Assembly: GCF_002506515.1 (NCBI RefSeq)
Contig: NZ_DAXS01000039.1
Span: forward strand, 1-5,947
Direction: 5' to 3'
DNA: 5,947 bases
DNA from: Caldivirga sp. UBA161
GTDB lineage: Archaea; Thermoproteota; Thermoprotei; Thermoproteales; Thermocladiaceae
This document shows positions 1 to 5,685 of the stretch, piece by piece (position 1 is the stretch's first letter; each line of letters begins with the position of its first letter). The notes under the pieces are model-generated. The model was not told where the DNA came from. It did no database searches and saw nothing but the letters and a program-made list of their open reading frames with translations. Both the position numbers and the translations under genes were made by a program.

Positions 1-378
1 CCTAACATAGCACCCGGTCTTGGGGTCAGGCCATATGGGTAGCCCCCACTCATCAAACAGGTGCACCGTTGAGTCAACGTGCCTAGCATAGTCGTAAACC
101 AAGTCCTCTCTCACAATACCCATTAAGTCTCCTCTAACGTACTTGACGTAATCCTCAACGGTATTCTCCCTGCATCTTAAGCCTAGGTAAGTGTTTATTG
201 CTGATAAGCCCATTGCCACTGCACCACTCCTATTAATGTTAGCCTTCTCAGCAAGCACTATCCTACAACCCCTACACCAGTACTTAGCCTCCCAGGCAGC
301 CCCAGTCCCAGCCATGCCTCCACCGATTATTAATATATCCGAGTCAACCTGCTTAACCCTAGTCTTAACCATGCTCAT
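1..378 (-). CDS. aprA: Adenylylsulfate (APS) reductase alpha subunit, N-terminal 126 residues; runs off the left edge
   Basis: This is the FAD-bearing catalytic subunit of dissimilatory APS reductase, which interconverts APS with sulfite and AMP in the cytoplasm as a heterodimer with AprB. Seen in the sequence: a dinucleotide-binding start (DILIIGGGMAGTGAAWEA, about residues 14-31), then EKANINRSGAVAMGLSAIN (44-62), the VEDYVKYVRGDLMG stretch (74-87) and HLFDEWGLPIW (106-116). All are strongly typical of AprA. The family is usually around 640 residues, so roughly a fifth is present and the active-site C-terminal part lies outside the window. The chosen ATG overlaps the aprB stop codon in a TGATG junction and is preceded by GAGGTGAGG. 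A second ATG two codons later is also possible but lies further from the ribosome binding site. It is the last visible gene of a membrane subunit-aprB-aprA operon. The identity is secure. Whether the enzyme runs reductively or oxidatively cannot be told from this fragment. Confidence 0.97.
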   Translation of the reverse strand, partial: MSMVKTRVKQVDSDILIIGGGMAGTGAAWEAKYWCRGCRIVLAEKANINRSGAVAMGLSAINTYLGLRCRENTVEDYVKYVRGDLMGIVREDLVYDYARHVDSTVHLFDEWGLPIWPDPKTGCYVR

Positions 379-863
379 CACCTCACCTCAGCCTTAATCA
401 CTTCAGGTACCTTGTAGGTGGGTAATTCAACGCCAAGCTTATTGCCGCCTAACTTATCGTGCTCAAAGGATAAGTAGGGTGTCCTCAGCAACTCCTTTGG
501 AGGCTCTGGGTACTCTTCAGGGGGCTTTATTGAATTCCATGGTGTAGTCCTTATTGGGAAGACGAAGTGCTTAACGCTACCATTCCTATACCTAATAGTC
601 CAGTAAACCCTATTAGTCTTCTCATCCCTATAAACCCCAACTGAACCACCTAATGGTGTGAAGTCCACGTAGCCCCTTATCTGCACTGCACCCTGTGGGC
701 AGTGTTTAACGCAATTGTAGCATTCCCAACATGACTCAGGCTCAATGTTAACGGCCTTCCTACCCAATACACCTGACTTAGTGAACCTCATTATGTGGCT
801 TGGGCAAATGTTAATGCAGTCCCCGCATCCAGTGCACTTGGCTGGGATTACGTAGGATGGCAT
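378..863 (-). CDS. aprB: Adenylylsulfate (APS) reductase beta subunit, two [4Fe-4S] clusters
   Basis: This 161-residue subunit passes electrons to or from the FAD of AprA. Two ferredoxin-type cluster motifs are visible: C10-x2-C13-x2-C16-x3-C20-P, and C45-W-E-C48-Y-N-C51-x3-C55-P-Q-G. Then come RGYVDFTPLGG (63-73), a beta-rich part with YWTIRYRNGSVKHF, FPIRTTPWNSIKP, and a proline-rich C-terminal tail that in known structures wraps around AprA. The length fits the family (about 140-170). W46 is at the position of the cluster-proximal tryptophan known from Archaeoglobus. The first motif has the compact CX2CX2CX3C spacing. From memory, Archaeoglobus and Desulfovibrio have a longer loop (CX2CX7CX3C), whereas Allochromatium-type sulfur oxidisers have the compact form. 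The ATG at 863 overlaps the stop of the membrane-protein gene (TGATG), with GGTGA seven bases upstream. It is co-translated with the genes on either side. Confidence 0.97.
   Translation of the reverse strand: MPSYVIPAKCTGCGDCINICPSHIMRFTKSGVLGRKAVNIEPESCWECYNCVKHCPQGAVQIRGYVDFTPLGGSVGVYRDEKTNRVYWTIRYRNGSVKHFVFPIRTTPWNSIKPPEEYPEPPKELLRTPYLSFEHDKLGGNKLGVELPTYKVPEVIKAEVR
379..389 (-). promoter_or_regulatory. Ribosome binding site of aprA inside the end of aprB
   Basis: On the minus strand the sequence GAGGTGAGGTG directly precedes the ATG and contains two overlapping GAGGTG-type anti-16S matches. The better-placed copy (GAGGTGA, 389-383) ends four bases before the start. With the TGATG stop/start overlap, it points to re-initiation or coupled translation of aprA after aprB, which suits two subunits needed in equal amounts. 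Confidence 0.75.
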
Positions 864-1708
864 CAGCCAGTCACCTTGGACTTATGTGCCGGGTGATGTG
901 AGTGAAGAGCCTTCTCAGCTAATTCACCGCTCCATGGGCCAAGGAGCCTAGGCTCAATACCCCTCCAAGCCCTATACCTATCATAGGCCTGCCACACGTA
1001 CATGTATATGGCGTGCCCAAACTTGGTCCAAGGCATTGTGGCGAACATGAGTAGGACAATAATTATGTGAACGCCGAAGGCTGACTCAACAGCCAAATAA
1101 TTACCGGGTATAGTTAACTCAACGCCCATTACTCCGAAGCCACTTAAGGCTGTTAGGAAGGCTAACCAAAGGAAAACGTCTGTTAACGCTGGTTCATCAA
1201 TAGGCCTAGTTCCCTGCCACCTAGACACCATCATTAATGCGAAGCCCACTACTATCAATACGCCGCCAAGGCCTCCAGTCCCAATGACTGCGTAAGGTCC
1301 TGCTTGACCCAGTTTACCACCGGGTATGAATGTTGTTGAGTTAACCCATTCATCAAATGCGAAGCCTAGTGTTGTGGATACTGCAGCCAGTGCGAAACCC
1401 CACCAAATTAACGCATGTGCAATAGCCTTAATCCTAGGCCTACTGAGGTATGATGATTGGCTGTGGCATGAAGTCATTGGTGCACCGTAGAATGGGTATG
1501 CAAATGCAGTGGCTAAAGCCGCTATTAAAGCGCCTCCACTACCCCAGTTACGTATGGGTCCTCTTATTGGTATGAAGTTGCTTAGGCTGGATAGCGATAG
1601 CATTCCTCTGCGTATTTGTATAATGAATCCTACAGCCATTTCAATGAGGAGCCCAACGGCACCTATTATTATCCATTCATGTGGTATTGGTATTTTTAAC
1701 TCGATCAT
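863..1708 (-). CDS. NarI/QmoC-type membrane cytochrome b, in the AprM position (putative APS reductase membrane partner)
   Basis: This 281-residue integral membrane protein probably exchanges electrons between the quinone pool and APS reductase. Strongly hydrophobic helices lie near residues 12-31, 93-115, 138-162, 175-198 and 207-229, with another hydrophobic stretch at 58-73. Arginines at 33-34, 50-53 and 90-92 fit a five-helix, NarI-like topology (N-terminus outside, C-terminus inside) in which 58-73 does not cross. H214 and H232 are 18 residues apart with P-x-T-K between them, matching from memory the H187/H205 haem-ligand helix of NarI. H98 (AHALIWWGF) matches NarI H56, but the position ten residues later, H66 in NarI, is alanine here. 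So one b haem seems supported and the second doubtful. The C-terminus is charged and His-rich (HSHHPAHK). The gene directly precedes aprB with a TGATG overlap, the place occupied by aprM in sulfur oxidisers. The ATG lacks a ribosome binding site, consistent with a leaderless start. The family call is good; the exact AprM orthology is inferred. Confidence 0.75.
   Translation of the reverse strand: MIELKIPIPHEWIIIGAVGLLIEMAVGFIIQIRRGMLSLSSLSNFIPIRGPIRNWGSGGALIAALATAFAYPFYGAPMTSCHSQSSYLSRPRIKAIAHALIWWGFALAAVSTTLGFAFDEWVNSTTFIPGGKLGQAGPYAVIGTGGLGGVLIVVGFALMMVSRWQGTRPIDEPALTDVFLWLAFLTALSGFGVMGVELTIPGNYLAVESAFGVHIIIVLLMFATMPWTKFGHAIYMYVWQAYDRYRAWRGIEPRLLGPWSGELAEKALHSHHPAHKSKVTG
871..875 (-). promoter_or_regulatory. 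Ribosome binding site of aprB
   Basis: GGTGA on the minus strand lies seven bases before the aprB ATG, within the last codons of the membrane-protein gene. It supports the chosen start and, with the TGATG overlap, coupled translation. Confidence 0.65.
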
Positions 1709-1730
1709 ACGATGAAGGATTAATTAATTT

Positions 1731-1756
1731 ACCTTAAATGCCTTAACAATATAAGC
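1731..1756 (-). promoter_or_regulatory. Promoter region of the membrane subunit-aprBA operon
   Basis: In the 73-base gap after the mini-GlcF gene, two TATA-like elements are visible on the minus strand. TTTAAG (1738-1733) is centred 27-28 bases before the ATG at 1708, ideal for a leaderless transcript. TTATAT, centred near 1752, would give a leader of about 18 bases. The gene has no Shine-Dalgarno sequence, which favours the first. The promoter suggests aprBA can be transcribed separately from the upstream glcD pair, although read-through on the same strand remains possible. Confidence 0.5.
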
Positions 1757-1781
1757 TTACTCTTAGTGGTTAACATTAAGC

Positions 1782-2090
1782 CTATTTTAAAGCAGCCTTA
1801 ACAAGTAGAGCCTTGGCATCATGAATAGCCTCAGCTATCTTAATGCCTGCTGGGCATACTAAGTCACATGCCCTACACCCTAAGCATGTTAATAAGCCCG
1901 TGTACTCGTCATTACTTAGCTTAATGCCTTGGGAAAGGAACATAATTATCCATATCCTGCCCCTTGGGCTATAAACCCTACGCCTAAATACCATGTATGT
2001 TGGGCAAACAGATTCACAGAAGTTGCAGCGGGCGCACCTGGTTAAGGCGTATTCATTAGTGATTAACTTAGCCTCATTATTAATCAACAT
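1782..2090 (-). CDS. Two-[4Fe-4S] ferredoxin-type protein, GlcF N-terminal half only (HdrC-sized)
   Basis: This is a small electron-transfer protein of 102 residues from the ATG. It carries two cluster motifs: C19-x2-C22-x2-C25-x3-C29-P-T and C69-x2-C72-x2-C75-x3-C79-P-A-G. Between them is SPRGRI (residues 41-46), a hallmark of GlcF/LutA-type and related iron-sulfur subunits. Full GlcF has about 400 residues, with two C-terminal cysteine-rich CCG domains. Here the protein stops at TAG right after the ferredoxin domain, and the following 73 bases hold no CCG remnant, so it looks like a genuine short form, the size of HdrC. It overlaps the end of glcD by 11 bases, so both are probably translated together, and it likely takes electrons from the GlcD flavin. 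A TTG one codon earlier is possible, but it abuts the ribosome binding site, so the ATG at 2090 is preferred. The electron acceptor is unknown; the downstream membrane cytochrome is a candidate. Confidence 0.85.
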   Translation of the reverse strand: MLINNEAKLITNEYALTRCARCNFCESVCPTYMVFRRRVYSPRGRIWIIMFLSQGIKLSNDEYTGLLTCLGCRACDLVCPAGIKIAEAIHDAKALLVKAALK

Positions 2091-3483
2091 CAATCACCTT
2101 ACCTGGGTTAAGGATATTATTTGGGTCAAAGGCCTTCTTTATGGCCTTCATTAACCTTAATTGGGCTATACCCTTAACCTCAAGTTCATTAACTAATAGG
2201 TCCTTCTTAAGAACCCCAATGCCATGCTCGCTGCTCACGGTCCCACCTAGGTTAATTGCAAGCAGGCCTATTTCCCTAGTGACCGCGTGTAGCCTTGATA
2301 TTGAGGATTGGTCGCCTGGATTATAGATTATGTTTGGGTGAAGGTTACCATCTCCAACATGCCCCCACGTAACTATCCTTAACCCATACTTCTCACCAAT
2401 ATCCCTAACCCCCTTCACCGCCTCAGGCAGCTTAGATGGCGGTACTGATATGTCTTCAGGCATTACCCTCTCATTACTGAATAACCTAAGTAACGCTGGG
2501 TAAGCAGCCCTCCTAGCCATGTATATTTTATCCATTTCATCCCTATCGCTAGTCCACTCAATCTCAAAGCCCCCTGCCTCCCTGAGTAGTGTCACCATTG
2601 AGTTAACGTACCTATCCATGGCCTCAGGTGGGCCGTCGACATCAATTATTAGCATCGCCTCAGCCCCCTCAGGGTACTTGAATTCCCTCACGTAGTTTGA
2701 AACAGCCTCCATTGTTCCCTTATCCAGGAATTCAATTATCAATGGCCTAAACCCCCTAGCCTTAATAACCCCCACCGCCTTAGCTGCATCAACAATACTC
2801 CTGAAGTAAACCCTCAACCTAACCACAGCCTCCGGCAGCGGCCATATTTTGAGGTATGCATTAGTAATCACACCCAATGTCCCCTCACTCCCTATTATTA
2901 GGCTTAGTAAATCATACCCAGCCCTACACTTCAGTGTCCTGCAACCCATGAAAGCCACCTCACCTGTTGGTAAAACAACCTCGGCGCCAAGCACCCAATC
3001 CTTAACCGTACCATACTTAGCCCCCCTCATACCTCCTGCTCCATTAGCTAGTGAACCACCCACCGTGGCTGCTGTGCTGCTTGCTGGGTCAGGTGGGAAG
3101 AAGTGCCCATACCTTGCTAATTCAGCGTTAAGTTCATCCAACCTAACCCCAACTTCACTATGGACGTAACCATCCTCTAAATTAACCTTAAGCACCTTAT
3201 TCATCCTCATTAAGTCAACCACAACAGCACCATTGTATGGTATTGGGCCACCATGTAGGCTTGTCCTACCGCTACTTGGGACTATTGGCACTAGGTATTC
3301 ATTAGCCAGCTTCAGTATCTCGGAAACTTCGCTTGTGCTTAATGGTTGAATAACCATCCTCGGTATAGCCTGCTCAGCAGGTGAGGCATCATAGGAGTAG
3401 AGCATTAATTCACCCTGGGATTCAATAATCCTATCCTCATCAATAATCCTCCTAACCTCAATCCTGAAGGCTTCAAAATTCAT
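2080..3483 (-). CDS. glcD: FAD-linked 2-hydroxyacid dehydrogenase, GlcD family (D-lactate/glycolate type)
   Basis: This 467-residue flavoprotein of the VAO/GlcD family oxidises 2-hydroxyacids such as D-lactate or glycolate to 2-oxoacids. The N-terminal PCMH-type FAD domain shows PIVPSSGRTSLHGGPIP (66-82), PPDPASSTAATVGGSLANGA (130-149) and IGSEGTLGVIT (197-207). The C-terminal domain shows MPEDISVPPSKLPE (341-354), WGHVGDGNLHPN (373-384, with metal-ligand candidates H375 and H382), SSEHGIG (417-423, E419) and the closing FDPNNILNPGK (452-462). Length and motif order match full-length GlcD. The exact substrate cannot be read from these motifs; D-2-hydroxyglutarate or alkylglycerone-phosphate-type relatives are less likely given the adjacent GlcF-like gene. 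The ATG at 3483 has a TATA-like box about 28 bases upstream and no ribosome binding site, so the transcript is probably leaderless. It heads the minus-strand block and overlaps the mini-GlcF gene. Confidence 0.93.
   Translation of the reverse strand: MNFEAFRIEVRRIIDEDRIIESQGELMLYSYDASPAEQAIPRMVIQPLSTSEVSEILKLANEYLVPIVPSSGRTSLHGGPIPYNGAVVVDLMRMNKVLKVNLEDGYVHSEVGVRLDELNAELARYGHFFPPDPASSTAATVGGSLANGAGGMRGAKYGTVKDWVLGAEVVLPTGEVAFMGCRTLKCRAGYDLLSLIIGSEGTLGVITNAYLKIWPLPEAVVRLRVYFRSIVDAAKAVGVIKARGFRPLIIEFLDKGTMEAVSNYVREFKYPEGAEAMLIIDVDGPPEAMDRYVNSMVTLLREAGGFEIEWTSDRDEMDKIYMARRAAYPALLRLFSNERVMPEDISVPPSKLPEAVKGVRDIGEKYGLRIVTWGHVGDGNLHPNIIYNPGDQSSISRLHAVTREIGLLAINLGGTVSSEHGIGVLKKDLLVNELEVKGIAQLRLMKAIKKAFDPNNILNPGKVIDVD
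2094..2098 (-). promoter_or_regulatory. Ribosome binding site of the mini-GlcF gene, decides its start
   Basis: GGTGA on the minus strand lies three bases before the ATG at 2090, inside the last codons of glcD. The alternative TTG start would begin immediately after this motif with no spacer, so the ATG is the better choice. Confidence 0.55.
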
Positions 3484-3507
3484 TACTACTTCGTTTACTT
3501 AAGAGGG

Positions 3508-3515
3508 ATTTAAGC
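3508..3515 (-). promoter_or_regulatory. TATA box of glcD (leaderless promoter)
   Basis: GCTTAAAT on the minus strand is centred about 28 bases before the glcD ATG, placing transcription start at or next to the start codon. No anti-16S motif precedes the ATG. This is the usual archaeal pattern for first genes. Confidence 0.55.
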
Positions 3516-3530
3516 ATTAGCCGCAGGCTA

Positions 3531-3542
3531 ACCTTAAAAGGT
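3531..3542 (+). promoter_or_regulatory. TATA box of the SPOUT methyltransferase gene, embedded in a small dyad
   Basis: ACCTTAAAAGGT contains a TATA-like core centred near 3537, predicting a transcript start near 3563 and a leader of about 20 bases that includes the GGTGGGG ribosome binding site. The 12-mer is an inverted repeat (ACCTT-AA-AAGGT), so a dimeric regulator could cover the TATA core; that is only a possibility. The divergent glcD promoter lies within 25 bases. Confidence 0.45.
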
Positions 3543-3571
3543 ACGGTAACGGGCAAAAACGTTAAAATAGT

Positions 3572-3578
3572 GGTGGGG
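3572..3578 (+). promoter_or_regulatory. Ribosome binding site of the SPOUT methyltransferase gene
   Basis: GGTGGGG ends four bases before the ATG at 3583. It is the only first-in-transcript gene here with a convincing Shine-Dalgarno sequence, which fits a short 5' leader instead of a leaderless start. Confidence 0.55.
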
Positions 3579-3582
3579 ATTA

Positions 3583-4410
3583 ATGAACATTAGTATTGCG
3601 ATACCATACAATGTGACTGAGGAGTCCACCACCGAGGAGGAGGCTGTTAGGAAGATAGGCTACATAGGTAGGGCGGCGGCAATATTTAGGGTTAGGAGCA
3701 TACTAATCTACACATTTAAAGGTGATGAACCATTAAGGAAGGCAACCTTCATAAAGAAGAACCTAGAATACCTAGTGACTCCACCATACTTAAGGAAGGA
3801 CCTATTCGGAATAGACCCAGACCTAAGGCTCGCTGGGTTACTTCAACCCTTAACGCTTCCAGTGTTTGGCCATAGGAAGACTAATCCAAGGGTAAGGGAT
3901 GTGAGGGTTGGCTTAGTGGTTAGGTGGGAGGGGTATTACTCAATAATTAAGGTGGGTGAGGATACTTACGTTAAGGTACCTAGGCCATACCCAATTAAGA
4001 CAATGCTACTGGTTTCAATAGACTCAATGATCAGTAATAGGTTTTACAGGGGTCATGTAGTGAAGAACAGTAAAGTGTACGCTGGTTACAGTGTTAATTT
4101 AATTGAGTTAAGGGAATTAGTTAAATTGAAGAACCTAATATTTACAGGTAAGGAGGGGAGTAGCGTTATTAATGAGGTTAGTAAATTAAGGGAACTTAAG
4201 AATGAGGATGTAGTGGTTGTGTTCGGGTCCCCACGCATGGGTATTGATGAGATACTTAAAGATGAGGGATTAGGGGACCTGCTTAAGTCATCATTATTCA
4301 TAAACTTCGTGCCTAATCAAGGGCTTGTAACCATAAGGACTGAGGAGGCTATAATAGCGGTCCTATCAATACTTAACATTATTAACGCCATTCCAAGTGA
4401 AGGTAAGTGA
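3583..4410 (+). CDS. SPOUT-class RNA methyltransferase, DUF171/PF02598 family
   Basis: This 275-residue protein resembles archaeal members of the Methyltrn_RNA_3 family (the MTH1/YMR310C/human SPOUT1 group), which are S-adenosylmethionine-dependent RNA methyltransferases. The N-terminal signature ISIAIPYNV (3-11) followed by IGRAAAIFRVRSILIY (28-43) is typical. EYLVTPPYLRKDLF (62-75) and LAGLLQPL (83-90) follow. Residues about 95-165 form the inserted OB-like beta region, with charged short strands such as GEDTYVKVPRPYP. The C-terminal knot half shows VVVFGSPRMGIDEIL (211-225) and NFVPNQGLVTIRTEEA (241-256), where the cofactor-binding trefoil knot forms in SPOUT enzymes. Length is normal. The RNA target cannot be inferred from the sequence; eukaryotic relatives have been linked to rRNA modification. 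The start is supported by GGTGGGG. It is transcribed divergently from glcD and probably independent of the next gene, which has its own promoter. Confidence 0.9.
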   Translation: MNISIAIPYNVTEESTTEEEAVRKIGYIGRAAAIFRVRSILIYTFKGDEPLRKATFIKKNLEYLVTPPYLRKDLFGIDPDLRLAGLLQPLTLPVFGHRKTNPRVRDVRVGLVVRWEGYYSIIKVGEDTYVKVPRPYPIKTMLLVSIDSMISNRFYRGHVVKNSKVYAGYSVNLIELRELVKLKNLIFTGKEGSSVINEVSKLRELKNEDVVVVFGSPRMGIDEILKDEGLGDLLKSSLFINFVPNQGLVTIRTEEAIIAVLSILNIINAIPSEGK

Positions 4411-4467
4411 AGATTGAATCATTATTAATCCCACTGGGTTTAATTCACTACTTAGGAATGAAGTCAG

Positions 4468-4476
4468 TATTAAAAG
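4468..4476 (+). promoter_or_regulatory. TATA box of the isomerase-like gene (leaderless promoter)
   Basis: TATTAAAAG is centred 25-26 bases before the ATG at 4498, the ideal distance for a leaderless transcript. No ribosome binding site is visible in the bases just before the start. This argues that the gene is transcribed separately from the methyltransferase gene 87 bases upstream. Confidence 0.55.
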
Positions 4477-4497
4477 CATTTCAGTTAAGCTTTACTT

Positions 4498-5685
4498 ATG
4501 GGAAAGGTAATTGTAGTGGGCTTCGCATCACCACTTCATAGGCACAGGATCACTGCATTAAGTGGTGTTGATGCTATTATTTACGAGGAGGGTGATGTAG
4601 GTAACGTTAAGGTTGGTGATTCAATACCAATATTATTAATACTATCAGGAGGAGTCAGTAGGATTGTTGAACGTTTCGTTGACCTTAATGGGATTAGAAG
4701 CGCAATGATATTGTCTCATCCATCGAACAATAGCCTAGCCTCAGCTATATCGGCTAGGGCACTGCTGGAGGAAAAGGGGGTTGCTGTGTCTGTTTACCAC
4801 TTAGGCAGTATTGATAATGTACCCAAGGTCATTAAGGTAATGGAATCCATACTTAAGATTAAGGGATCTAAGATAGCCCTAGTGGGTGTTAATGAGAAGG
4901 GGGGCGTGGGTGAAGCCTTTGAGAGGAAGTTTAACGCTAAGGTTGATGCAATACCCATGAGCCTACTTGAGGAGGCTGTTAGTAATGTGAAGAGTAATGA
5001 TGCTAAGTCATTCATGGATGACGTCTTAGATAGGTTAGCCTTCGAGGTTCCACTGGATAAGTTAATTAACGTGGGTAAGATTTACGTAGCCTTATTAAAC
5101 ATGGCAAGAAATTATGATGCATTAGCCTTGAATTGCTTCCCATACTTAATAAAGCATGGTGTAACCCCATGCCTAGCATTAGCTAAACTCAATGAGGAGG
5201 GTAAGTTAACAGCCTGTGAATATGACTTAAAGTCACTGTTCCTAATGATGATTTTCCACGCATTAACAGGGTATAGTGGTTGGATTGCTAATGTTAATGA
5301 TATTGAAGGTAACCTAGTACGCGCGTCACACTGCACAATAGCGCTCAATATGATTAAGTCAGGTAAGGTTGTAACCCATTATGAATCAGGGAACCCATAC
5401 TCAATATCAGCTGAGATTAATGCCAAAACCGTGACCGCAGCCTCAGTTTCACCAGACTTTAATAACGTATACGTGTTCACTGGGTCACTGAATAGGTCAG
5501 GTGACCTGGGCCTCAACGCATGTAGGACTCAGGCGGAGATTAAGGTTAACTTCGACCCCTCAATAATACTTAATTACGCACCAGCGAATCACCATGTTAT
5601 TGTCCCTGGGAATTACATTAATGAGTTAACTGTTTTCTTAAGGATGCTTGGGGTTAATGTAGTAAAATACAGTAGCTTAATTTAA
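4498..5685 (+). CDS. L-fucose/L-arabinose isomerase-like protein (COG2407-type), substrate unknown
   Basis: This 395-residue protein has an N-terminal alpha/beta region (about 1-170, with a Rossmann-like start GKVIVVGFASP) and a C-terminal half resembling sugar isomerases of the FucI/AraA fold. Supporting stretches are LNCFPYLIKHGVTPCLALAK (211-230), ACEYDLKSLFLMMIFHALTG (239-258), NVNDIEGN (265-272), SHCTIAL (277-283), THYESGNPYSIS (293-304) and ANHHVIVPGN (363-372). By analogy with FucI, whose metal is held by Glu, Asp and His, candidate ligands are E241, D268 and H365 or H366; H278-C279 is also suggestive. Classical FucI is about 590 residues, so this is a shorter archaeal relative. The reaction could be aldose-ketose isomerisation, but no substrate can be named, and nothing in the neighbourhood (RNA methyltransferase, APS reductase) points to a sugar pathway. 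The leaderless promoter supports the start. The family placement is from motif recollection only. Confidence 0.7.
   Translation: MGKVIVVGFASPLHRHRITALSGVDAIIYEEGDVGNVKVGDSIPILLILSGGVSRIVERFVDLNGIRSAMILSHPSNNSLASAISARALLEEKGVAVSVYHLGSIDNVPKVIKVMESILKIKGSKIALVGVNEKGGVGEAFERKFNAKVDAIPMSLLEEAVSNVKSNDAKSFMDDVLDRLAFEVPLDKLINVGKIYVALLNMARNYDALALNCFPYLIKHGVTPCLALAKLNEEGKLTACEYDLKSLFLMMIFHALTGYSGWIANVNDIEGNLVRASHCTIALNMIKSGKVVTHYESGNPYSISAEINAKTVTAASVSPDFNNVYVFTGSLNRSGDLGLNACRTQAEIKVNFDPSIILNYAPANHHVIVPGNYINELTVFLRMLGVNVVKYSSLI

Noticed and set aside
191..397. Plus-strand open frame of 68 codons
   Set aside because: It lies opposite the start of aprA and the end of aprB, whose protein signatures are unmistakable; it is a shadow frame.
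1509..1715. Plus-strand open frame of 68 codons over the start of the membrane gene
   Set aside because: Antisense to the NarI-like protein, with no promoter or ribosome binding site and no recognisable motif.
2091..2093. TTG start for the mini-GlcF protein one codon before the ATG
   Set aside because: It directly abuts the GGTGA motif with no spacer; the ATG at 2090 is better placed.
2849..3169. Plus-strand open frame of 106 codons inside glcD
   Set aside because: Antisense to the conserved FAD-domain motifs of GlcD; Pro/Ser/Leu-rich composition is typical of a shadow frame.
4086..4301. Minus-strand open frame of 71 codons inside the methyltransferase gene
   Set aside because: Antisense to the SPOUT gene and rich in Ser/Leu/Thr, as expected for the reverse of A/G-rich codons; no supporting signals.
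3583..5685. Methyltransferase and isomerase-like genes as one operon
   Set aside because: An 87-base gap contains a well-placed TATA element for a leaderless start of the second gene, and the functions do not connect.
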